Source: Pseudoneurospora amorphoporcata (Eukaryota > Ascomycota > Sordariomycetes > Sordariales > Sordariaceae). From it: DNA of 64,000 nt. Every line of letters starts with the position of its first letter. Within the stretch, counting starts at the first letter, position 1. The stretch covers positions 124,001 to 188,000 of the forward strand of contig MU859089.1 in the NCBI GenBank assembly GCA_033297205.1, read 5' to 3'. Under the pieces are notes generated by a model that saw only the letters and a list, made by a program, of their open reading frames with translations, searched no databases and was not told where the DNA came from. Shown here in pieces: positions 32,249-43,050 of this stretch. Position numbers and translations under genes: made by a program.

Positions 32249-35200
32249 CTTGGATAGAACGTTGGTCTGGGTATGCCACTGTTAGTTCCATGCTCTGCAT
32301 TCTACAAAGTCACGCCAAAGAAGTTGGAACGGCGAGTGTAGAAGGTGAGCGTAGAAAGAAGGCCAACCCCGCATTGGGCATGCGACCGCAAGCCCTTCGG
32401 ATATGAGCTGGACACTCGCTGAGTATCCATCCTGAAGGTATTGATGACTTCAAAGCAAGTGATGGGTGTGCTTGACAAATGGAAATGTTGCTCAAGAGAC
32501 AAGTGGCGATTGCTTCACGCCCTCTCACTGAGCAAATCATCACCAGAGAAATAGAGTAAGGTGACGCGTTTGAATCCCCTAGACATCCCGAGGGAACAAT
32601 TGGGGACAATTGGACGGGTGAAGATGACTCAAAAGTCGCGACGTGATGGGGGAAGAGAGTGAGAAATGGAGAGGAAGTCATCACGAACCATTGTGCCTGA
32701 TTGACTGCTTGTCGACGCGTCGCTGAGGATGAGATGTGATGGTGGGGATGCTTTAAAAGATGCAAAGAAGAGGTGCTTGGTAGTCAATGGAGCTCAATGG
32801 ATATCTGTGAAGATAATGGAGAACCAATTGATGTGCTATGTTGTGATGGAAGCCCGCGATGATTTGGATTTTCGTGAGACAAGTAAAGTTTGTGTGTGGG
32901 GGGAGGAGAACGGGAGGAGGAGAAGAGGGCAGAGGCAGAGGCAGAGGCAGAGGGTCAGTCGAAGGACGGAGGGGGACCGAGACTTCGGCACGAGACCGGA
33001 GTGATTGGCCGGGAAACGCAGGCAAACAGCTTCCATCCTGAGGCCACAATGACCCCCCCAGGCAGAGCATGCTGACGTCGAACGTTGACTTACCTCCAAA
33101 ACGCGATGCTGTCCTTGTAACAAACGGCTGATTGGGTCGGGTTTGGAGAGATGCTTTGGTGACAAGAAAGCGGCGGCCGGCAACGATGGAGGATGTAAGT
33201 ACCAAAGACTCTGATGCAAGCGAGCGCAGGTGGATTAAGAACATGAACCGAGCTATCAAGCAAGATGAATTGAAGAGACTGTGGTGGTCGCTGGGATGGA
33301 TTGTGTGTTGATGCTGTAATGATCGGAGGAAGAGTCTACCAAGAGTTAAAGACAGGAGAGTCGAGTTGGAGGGGATGGCGGAGGGATGGCGGTCTTATAA
33401 CCCCCGTCGATCGTCGTCTGGAACCTAAGATGGAGTGGAGGATCAGTGCAGTGCCGTCGAGGTTGCTTCCTCACGATGTAAACAATGTCGAGGGCAGCCA
33501 CGATGTAGGCTGGCCAAGGAAGGAGGCGATGTTCCCCCTGAAGCATGCACCAAGACCCACGATGTCCGCCAGGAGTCGAGAGCTGAGGATGAGGATAACT
33601 TGAATGATAAACAAGGAAGAACTCCCGTATGCCAAGTTCCAGCTTGCCGCATGAAAAGGAATCTGTTGAAGGGAAGAGGATTAGGAAGACATGAAGGAGA
33701 TGTTGATGTCGGACCATCTTCCGCGAGATCGCACTCGCAGCAGGAACTCGGATCATCGACAGGACTCGGACAGAGAGCTACTCGGAGTCGATGCTCAAAT
33801 TGGAGCTCAAAGGAGGAAGGAGAGACCTCCATATCCAAACTACAGATGAAGCCAAGCAATCCTGGGTCCGGCATTATGTTCCATTGACAGGAAGGGAGCA
33901 GAGCAAATTGGTTTCCTTCTTTGCAAAAATTGGGGAAGACGTGATTGAGCAACATGTCCTTCACTGGTGCCGTGGTTTGGATGGAAAGGTAGTGACGCTG
34001 GTGGAGTCCATTTTAAAGGCTAGGGGAGTAATGACACGGCTTCAACTTGAAGCAATTGTATGTGAAGGGTGTTGCTCGTGATGCAGGTGTGAATCTTGGG
34101 TTGGTGTTTCCTCCTTACTCTTGCCGTCTATGTGATAGAGACCACCCTCTTGGCCAATAAATGGCCAGGAATTCGAGATGACGGGAGCCCCAGATACGAG
34201 TAAAAGGGAAAGAGCCGCAACGTGTAATGTAAAATACCAATTCAGGAAGAACAACTGAACCCGAAGGCAGTCCCACCCATTCTTTCCTACCAGCACTTGC
34301 GTGAGTGCACGGCCATAACAATCTATGATTGGCAGCCGAACTCGGAGTGTCTCCAGGATTCCTTCTCGTTCGCGGATCGGACTCGTGATTCCAGGTACCA
34401 GCCATGGAAGGAAGCCGGGCAAGGCTGGCACTCGGTCCCGGGTTGATCCACCACCGCCAATCGGACTCAAGGGCAGGTCATTGAACCTTCTCGTCCACGG
34501 GTGGATGGAATTCCTGCACAACTGTTAGCGACGATGTTGTTTGGCAGCAGGAGGAGGATGAGTGACGAGGCAAGGAAGCACAACACAACTCCCATCCCAA
34601 GACGATGAGATGATGGCAGCTGACACGATACTACAGTTCAACAGATCGCCTTCTTCCCAGTCAATTGACCAAGCAGCGTCTTTCCGGTTGTCTTGTCCGA
34701 CAATGTGTCCCTGCTCAACCAGCGAAGGAACGAGCCCGACCGACGCATACCGCAGCAACCCTACATGCGTTAGCCTGCCGTCCGACGATCATGACAGCTT
34801 CCGATATTACTCACCTGCGACCAGTCGAGTGTCGCCCGCCGATATCACCCAAAGAAGCCAGGCCCGACAGCCGGTACCAGCCACAAGGGAGATAACCAAC
34901 CGTGACTGTCCCCAGACCTCATCGACATCAACTCAGAAGGACGTATGGATGGAAGAGGATGGACATAAGGACATGGCTTCCCTTATTCATACGACGTGCC
35001 GACTGTGGCCGTCCTCGTCATCGGAGTTGGCCATAGGTCCCGTCGTTCTCTTTGCTCTTGATGGCCAGTGTCGTCGGGTGTGATGCTCTGTACCGGTACC
35101 ATCTTGGCTTCCACCGCAAAGCTCGGCTGCAAAACCATGCTCTTCCTTCCACGCCGGGTAGTTATCTTGGTAATGATCGTGGGTACTAACAAAAGACGTT

Positions 35201-36880
35201 ACGGACACTAGGTACCTTCTGTCATGCTTGTCGTGGTAGATTTGCCTGGCGACATGATATGAGAAAACAGAGAAGCCCCAGGCAGGTAGTCATACGTCGT
35301 TCTTCGAGCTCATATTGGGCGAACGGATTCTTTGTGGCTCCTGGAGCCCAAATTGGATATTAACCTGTGGAGGTTCCCATGGGATGGACGCCGATAACAA
35401 AGAGAGAGGTGTCGTCCCCCTTGACTGTGATAAGCTTACCTGTGTCTTTCTCAAGGGTTGTCTGCTAGAAGAATCACCTACCCATTTGGGCCACTTGACG
35501 ATGATCACTTCACGCATCCCCATGGACGATCATGGCAAAGACCCCCTGACTTACTCTTACTGGAATCGGGGTGGCAGGTACCGACGGCGTTTTACTCTGC
35601 CACTGATAAAGTACGTGTATACACATGTTTCTAGTCGACGAGGACTACTCGGGCTGAACATGAAGCAAGAGCTGACGTTTAAACAACGCCTGGACCCAGG
35701 CACATCCCCCAGTCGAGGCTCAACCAAGCAACCCACGAACCTCCGATCCTCCAAAGCCCCTGTTCCTTGTCACTCACCCTAGGCGATGCGGAGATCCCCA
35801 CAATCGGATCCGAGACCGAGATGTCGGGGCTGGAACTTGTGGACGAAGCCAGTTATCGTCAGGACGGCCGACGGCGTATGTTCTGTGGTCGCACTTGCGG
35901 ATGTTGAACGTCGGGCGATATCGAAAGGATAAGGAAGAAAGAACAAGCGAGGATGAACTGAAGGAGAAGAAAGAAGAAATCCAAGAAAAAGACATCCAAA
36001 GAGAGGCAGTAATTTGTGAGGAAGGAAAAGAGGTGGAATGGAAAAGGAAGAACAGTGGACAAAACAAAACAATGGCCCCCGGACCAATCAGAGCGCTCCG
36101 CTCCCCGGTTCGTAGCAAAACAAACAACGAACACCACAACTTCCACTTCCCACGGCCACGAAAAAAAGGTCGTGTTTGCGAGATGGTAGCACAAGATTTT
36201 GGAAACTTGTATTCTTACTGGCTAGTGGGATGCCCTAAGGAGCTTTTTGTGTTTCAGAAGGCTGAAGATTGAAGGAGGACATCGGACGAATGACCACCGA
36301 AGTTACGCACGGCGAGGGCGAGGGTCGAAAAGATGGACGAAAATACGCTGGTTTGAAAACATATTGCCTTGCCAACGAGATGATAACCAGGGAAATACCC
36401 CACTGTTGTTGGATACGCCCGTTCAGACGCGAAGCTTTTGGGGGTGCGAGGTGCTTCTAGCCCAGATGAGTAGAAGTTCATGTTTTTGATCCTAACTAAC
36501 CGTGGTGATATGAGGAAAGGACATGGCCGTTCGACATTAGATGATGGCCGAGGGTGTGGTGTTTAGATAGTCTCTCGCCCAACTTATTTTGCCAGTCAGA
36601 CCACAGCACAGAATGCAAACCAAAGTACCAAACACCTACCCGCGGAAACTTGCGATTCCTGTTGGATCACGATGTTCGTTATGAGTATGCCTTTGTTATT
36701 GTGGGGTATTTACAACTGCATCTGAAGCTGATTTCGCTGGAATAAAATCCCGACTATCCATAAAAAAACAAAAAAGAAGGGTGTGTAATGATGTCTTCCT
36801 TCCTCCCCACGCCTTCCAGCCTTTTCTATCCCGATTTCATTCTTTATTGATTCATATGCATCTACAACAGCGTTCATAAT
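32249..36880. other. Long gene-poor region upstream of the RRM protein gene
   Basis: This 4.6 kb lies between the start of the RRM gene and the stop of the P450 reductase gene, both on the minus strand. A likely 827-nt 5' UTR intron of the RRM gene is visible (donor GTAAGT after 33094, acceptor CCCAG ending at 32267, ACTAAC branch just upstream). A GGCAGA hexamer repeat of four copies occurs at 32928-32953. A purine-rich tract at about 35925-36060 reads as CT-rich on the minus strand and may be a core promoter or transcription start region. Several open frames of 130-175 codons exist on both strands but none has recognisable motifs or splice support. A long regulatory region or non-coding transcript is possible. 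Confidence 0.5.
32267..33093 (-). other. Candidate 5' UTR intron of the RRM protein gene
   Basis: Read on the minus strand, the donor is GGAG followed by GTAAGTCAAC at the 33093 end, and the acceptor is CATACCCAG ending at 32267, only 18 nt before the start codon. An ACTAAC branch-like sequence lies about 16 nt before the acceptor. Leaders with long introns are common for regulatory genes in this group of fungi. The intron is inferred from splice signals only. Confidence 0.4.
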
Positions 36881-39131
36881 TTATGACCAGACATCCTCCT
36901 GTAAAGCGGTAGCGGGTTAGCATGGTTCTCTTTCGAGCGAACGGAAATTCGAGGACTAGATGGGAGTGGAGGGACATAGTGGGGAAGATCACATACCTGG
37001 TACTGGTTCGTCGACCTCATGCTCTTGACAATCTCCTCAGCCTTGGCCTCGGGAATGCCTCTCTGCTCGGAAATGATGTGGCCCAGGACGGTGTTAACCT
37101 CGCGCGCCATGTGGGCGGCGTCGCCGCAGACGTAGAAGTAGGCCTTTTGCTCGAGAAGCTGGTTGATCTCCACGGCTCTTTCCTTGAGACGGTGCTGGAC
37201 GTAGACCTTCTTGGGACCCTCGCGGGAGAAGGCGGTGATGAGCTCGAAGTTGTCGCCGAGGACCTGCTTGGCTTCCTGTAATTTCAAGTTTGTTAGTGGT
37301 TTATTCAACAGATGGTGTGGTATGGATGGGTGTGCGCGTCGTGACTTACCTCCCATTCATCCTTGTACATGAAATCTTCGGTAGAGTTGCGGCAGCCAAA
37401 AAAGAGCAGAGTCTTGCCAACCTTCACGCCGTTCTTGGCCTGCTGAAGGCGCTCGCGGATGAAACCACGCATGGGAGCAACACCGGTACCGGGACCAATG
37501 CAGATAATAGGCTTGGTAGGATCCGAGGGGAGCTTGAAGTTCGAGTGGCGGACATGGACAGGAACGTGGATGCCGTCGTACTTGTTACGGGGGCCGGTGA
37601 TTTCATAGGTAAGACCGAAGGGGGAGGGCTCAGGGTCGCCGTTCTGCTTCTGCTTGAGTGCGAGGAGATAGTTGGTGGCGACACCGCGGAAGGGGTCATC
37701 GCGGCCGGGGAGTTGGGCGGACTCAACGACGGCAGTGATGGAGATCTTCTTGGGCTGTTCGAGGGATGAGGACGAGATGGAGTAGTAACGGGGCTGGAGC
37801 TTATTGATACCCTCAATGAAAGCAGAGAAGGGGATGTTGGACCACTTCTGACCCTTGCCGACGATATCCAAAACACGAGCGACGTTGAGATGGTTAACGC
37901 TGATCTTCTCGTGGAAATAATCCTTTTCGGCACCGAGCTTGGTCATTTCGGCCTTGGACTCCGCATCGGGAGCAAAAGCAGCGAGCTGAGCGAGGAACTG
38001 ACGGGAGACGGGAGCGCAGATTTCCATATGGTAGCGAACGATAGCGTCGTAGGTGGTGGGAGTCGGGAAGGGAACCTTGGCGGTGGCCTCAAGAGCCTTG
38101 ACGCTTACAACAGTGTGGCGCTTATCGGAGAGACCCAAGACGTTCATGAAGCGATCAACCTCATCACCAGGGTTGGTGGGCCAAATAGCGATGTGGTCAC
38201 CAGTCTGGTAGTTGAGGTTTGAGGCGCTGATATCGATATCCATGTGGATGCAGTTGCGGTCTTTGGCGGAAAAGAGCTCGTAGGACTGGGCGATGGGGGC
38301 AATGTACGGGTTGTGGGCGTTGAAGGGACCCTTGGCGGTACCGTCGAGATGCATCTTGTTGGGTTCACCGAGATAGACTTCAGGAGACTCCTTGGTCAGG
38401 TCCTCCCTTTCGACAATGCTGAAGACGGGATCGTAAACGGCCTCGCGCTCCTCCAAGCCCATCTTCTCAGCGAGAGCCGTCCACATGGGTTCCTTCCAGG
38501 CCAAGAAATCTTCCTCCATGGTGCCAGCGCCATCATCACCCTCGCCAGCATCGCCGATACGGTGGGCACCCAGCTTCTGGAGTGCCTTGTCCACATTGCG
38601 AACCATGGAGTTGTAATGCTCATAGGTGTTGTTTCCGAGACCGAAGGCGACGTAGTTCAGGTTGCCAAGCGGAGGTTCGTTGCCCTGGGTGAAGTTGACG
38701 TCCTCGTTGGTGATGAACCCGTAGAAGTCCACGGCGTTATCAGTAGGCTCGCCCTCACCATAGGTGGCGAGCACGAAGAACACCACCTTATCGTTGGGAA
38801 TAGTATCAAGGTTATCAAAGTCGTATTCCTCAAGGTCAGCAACCATGGTCTCAAGACCGAAGCGGCTCTTGCCCTCCTTGGCGAGTCTCGAAGCGTAATC
38901 CTCAGCAGTACCGGTTTGGGAGCCATAGAAGATGATGCAGTTCTTGCCCTGCTCCTCCATCTTGTGCAAGATGTTTCTTGTCTTGCCAGCAGGTATGCTG
39001 CTGGTATTGGCCAGGGCGCTGGCGAAAGGATCCTTTGTAACGCCCCATAGTTTGCCTTTTGTGAAGTAGGCGACCGTTCCGAGAAGGATGGCCACCAGGA
39101 CCACGAGGTCCATCGTGTCGAGTTCGGCCAT
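36881..39131 (-). CDS. cpr-1: NADPH-cytochrome P450 reductase
   Basis: Three exons (37350-39131, 36997-37275, 36881-36898) encode 692 residues. An N-terminal membrane anchor (residues about 7-24, MDLVVLVAILLGTVAYFT) fixes the enzyme to the ER. The FMN domain carries IIFYGSQTGTAEDYASRLAK and LATYGEGEPTDNAVDFY. The connecting and FAD domains carry RYYSISSSS and GVATNYLLAL. The NADPH domain carries GPGTGVAPMRGFIRERL, GCRNSTEDFMY and YVCGDAAHMAREV. The protein ends in EDVWS; the penultimate Trp stacks on FAD and must move for hydride transfer in this family. It passes electrons to microsomal P450s such as CYP51 in ergosterol synthesis. The five C-terminal residues are encoded by a separate 18-nt exon. 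The gene stands alone between two 4-kb intergenic regions. Confidence 0.96.
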
Positions 39132-42100
39132 GACGGCGATATAGATGGTTTGCGCGTGGTATTGCAGTTGGTATGACCCGTATACTCTTACAAGCTATCG
39201 GATATGGAGATGTCTAGGGGTGGGAATACCGGGCCGGGCCGGCAACGCACTTGGCTGGCTTGGCTGCTTCTGGCAGAGGGAGGGAGCCAAAAGAAGCTGC
39301 CCGCGGGAAATGTTAGCCCGGTGAACAACAAAAACGGCACTTGTAACCAGATGAATGACAGATGCCAACCCCGGTTGTTGCTCGCGCAAGATTGACATGT
39401 GGTCTGTAATCGGCGTCCCCTATGCTTGGGAGCTCAGGCCAGATGGCAAGATTGGACATGCCACGACTTGCTTCGTTGCTGACGGACCATGTCGGGCAGT
39501 TGGGAAAACGTACGTACCTGGGACAAAGCGCGCAGGAAAATTGGAGAAGCGACGCGACCAGAAGCTCAAGAGACAGGCAAAAGGAAAGAATGTCGGCTGG
39601 TGGTCGAAAAGAAGGCAGGAAAGGGAATGGAAGATGAGATGGCAGCGGGTCTATCACCCTTAAAAGAGGAAAGATTGGGAGCGAAGATAAAACTGGAAAC
39701 TGACACATGGCCGTGGACGCGGCCGGGGCCCACGGGGTTCCAATTCATTCAGCGCTAAATTCCCGATGACCGGGCCCCTCCCGAGGTCCCCACTTTGACT
39801 TGGAGACCAGAGCACTGCACTCCATCCACCTCCGAGTACATTCAGGCCAGGTGCTAACGGGAGCCTTCAGTTCTCCGAGCAACGCGGGAAAGGACAACTG
39901 CTGTCGCCGGTGTCAAAACTTGATAGTCCAATGAATGCGCCGTTTAACTTGGTTGATGCTCTCATTTTATATTTAAGCCACGAGCCTGAAAGAGTTGCCC
40001 ATTTTCGCTCCTCGATGCTTATCAACCCACCTTCCATGACACTGGCGGCCGCCTGGGCGTCAATATGGTTATTACAGGCGGGTGGCCCGGGGTGTACTTG
40101 GTCAAAGCGACAGTGGACCTCCAGCTACAATACTTTCACATGACTTCCATGCTCACGAAGCCAGAAGGATGAGTTCTAAGCCCCCGCCCCGAAAGTCACC
40201 CATGTTCGATACATATCTTGTTACAGGAGTCGGAGTATGGGCGAGGCCGATCATACCTTACACATACCGAGTAAATTACAATGGGTAACCAGAACCCTTT
40301 CTCACCTCAGCTTTGGCAGCTGACACATGGACAGCCGGGTGTGTCCGACAGCCGCAGCATTCCACGGAATCCGGATCTCTCTGTCGCCTTCGATATGACA
40401 TCAACAACGGGCTCAAACGGCGAGGCAGTTTGTGTTGAGCAACCAAGACAAGAAGAGCGCTGCTGTTGAGAGCATCTCTTCCCGTGAAGCCCTCCCGAAC
40501 TCCGGTTTTAGGTAAGCGGGCAAGGGGCGAGTTCCCCATCGTACCCCACATTGGAGTCTGCATGAACACCTGGCCGAACGGGGTTCACAAGATGCCAAGA
40601 TGCACTTTTTTGCACTGAAAACACAAGTTTTTTTCTCTTCAACCAGTTCTATCCACCCCCGTTCCGCTTCCGACTCCTTGGACTCCCCGGGAAGTGGTTT
40701 GCCGCGCCGGCTCGTCAACACTCAGCCGATTCGGCGCCCAAGCCTTGATCGGTAGTCGAGCACGAGGCCGGGGAGAAGCACGAGACCTGTGGACCGTGGA
40801 GAGGATGTCATGCACATCTTTCTATTGATTCGTGCCCCGAATTCTTTGTGGGGTGAGCGCTTGAGGATTCGACCAAGACTGTTCGCATTTCGCAAAGCTG
40901 GTGGCCGCCAAATATCACATCCTGTGGCTGCCGACCTCCTGTGATCCGGCCTGTTACGGACAGAACCCCAAAGGATATTATCGGCTCCTTGCATCTCCTC
41001 CCTCCCTCGGAGGCTCGGAGGTGATCGGCAGTCATCTTTGCACTGAAGACAGTGAATTTCATTCGCCCACGCTTTGTGTGAAAGTGGCAGGTTGACATCT
41101 CGGCCCTACAGTGGGGTTACGTCCGCTTAAAACCCGCGGCCGCCGCGCCGCGGGATGAAGCGTAGCGCTGATACGGGTTTGAATTGGTTGCGATCTGTTG
41201 TTGCTTACACTTTTAAGGTTCTCACGGTATCAAATACGGAAATGATGATATGATTTCATGTACAGTACTCCTCAGAGCACGTTCGACCACGAAGGTTATT
41301 TTCACTAAAGTCAACTCAGCTGTTCAATACCCCCGTCCCCAGGTCCCGGCACTTGCACCCCGCGTTTTCCAGCGGGGTCCTGCCTCAAAGTAGGGGTGAG
41401 CTCTGTGTAACTTTATACTACATGACTGCATGCCTGGTATTTTGCATCAACAGCTCACATCTGCAGAAGCTCTTGTCAGGCCAGCAGATGCGTTTGTAAA
41501 CTTTCAGCGCCATCATTCCCAAAGGCATGGTGTTCATCCCTTCTCGACTTAAAAAAGGGGTAAACAAACTAAAGACCCTTGACCCCAACCCCAACAACGA
41601 GATATGGTCCGAGCGTCCTCTGATCAACCCAGTGCTGCGGGGAAGCTTGGCTTGAAGCTGGGGGAGGCTGGAGAAGGTTCAGCCGGTTCGTTTACCGGAG
41701 TGATTTGTGGATTTGGATACTGGTCGAACCGCTCGCGCTCCGAAGCTCTTGTGACCTTGTCGGCAATTCCAACGGATACGGATGCGATCTCGCCGCTGAC
41801 GTCTTAACGGTCTCCAGTCTCTGGTCACTCTTTACAAGTACAAACGAGCGCATCGCAATCGCAAACCGGCATCTCGCGGGAGCTGTGATCTTTACAATAG
41901 GTTCGTTTAAAATCGGCTCGAAATCGCATAGCGGCAAGCAGTATCGGAGGGTCACGACCAAAATATCGACATGACGTCTGCGGAGAGCTCCATGTAAAGA
42001 TGGAGCAAACTCCGGGGCCCCCATATTGGCGACCTGCTTGTGACGGGCCAGTCTGGGGTTGAACATCGTTCGGCTTTTGAAGCCAGGACTGAATGAATAC

Positions 42101-43050
42101 GTATGAGGTACGCGGCGTTACAACTGAAGTATTGTTACAGGTATTCTAGTCAGCCCCACATCCCTCTCACATTTGTGGCTCTTCGAGCTCAGTCCTCTTT
42201 CTGACGGCCATGTCAAGGTATTCCCCCGGCCGGCATTGTATCAAACTTGAAGTTTAGGGATGGCACGTCCTCTAACTCAACGGGTCATCCAAAGAATGTA
42301 ATTTAATTCTTGATGGGCTGAGATGTTCTCTTGGACCCCTTGCAGCCTTGCATATTGCTTTTTGTTCGGGTCCGCTTGGAGGCTGCTTGGCCCACCGGGC
42401 GATGCGACTGGCTGGCTGTCAGGCGTCGGTAAGGTATCATTGGTACAAAAACAGCCTCTGACTGCCAAGTTGACAGAACCCTTGAGACCCCTGATGATGC
42501 GGCGTGCACTTTGTCCATCCATTTCACTTGTAGGTCGTTGCAGGGTTGCCCGTTCAATTATCGATCACAAAGTGAGAGGGGCTCAGAGGGCATAATGAGT
42601 CTCGGTTTACACATTCATCTAATGTGTGCACTGCTTGAGTGGCCAGGGCACCTGTTCGTCGCAGGGCAACCGATGGGACGGGAACCAGGGAGCGAACGCG
42701 CTGCACGGGAGAGGGCCGGAGGGCTTCCAAGCACCTGCTGCTGCCACAGGCAACCTAGAATCCCGTCCTAGATAGGACTAGCCTAGGTGAATCTAGCCGC
42801 GGACATCCATCAGACAAGCAGAGGCTGAGAACTTCCAGACTGCTTTTGCTTGCTTCTGTCACCTTCGCGCCGGCCAGTCGCGACGCCATCTCTTTTTTCT
42901 GTCCAACTCCTGCAGATAATCAGTGCATATACAGAACTTTGCCGGAAAGAAAAATCAACTGCCGCTGCCGGTCTACAAGGCAACGCGCGCGGATTCGACC
43001 CCGCCTTGAATGCGCTGAAGGAGTATCATGAGAGGCGAGACATTGGCAAA
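39132..43050. other. Long divergent intergenic region between P450 reductase and the Furry-like gene
   Basis: This 3.9 kb lies between divergent genes and should hold both promoters. Notable elements are a perfect GC-only hairpin at 41133-41154 (8-bp arms) and five CTAG tetramers within 42755-42796. Near the right end, a pyrimidine-rich CTGCAG acceptor-like site at about 42915 suggests a spliced 5' leader for the Furry-like gene. I found no convincing coding sequence, tRNA or dispersed 5S rRNA. Confidence 0.5.
41133..41154. repeat. GC-only inverted repeat (hairpin)
   Basis: CCCGCGGC at 41133-41140 and GCCGCGGG at 41147-41154 are perfect reverse complements with a 6-nt CGCCGC spacer. It stands in an otherwise mixed-composition intergenic region and contains a NotI-like core. 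Its function is unknown; it is not followed by a T run, so a terminator is unlikely. Confidence 0.6.

Noticed and set aside
33435..35083. Open frames of 150-175 codons on both strands in the gene-poor region
   Set aside because: They overlap each other on opposite strands, have no motif and no consistent intron signals.
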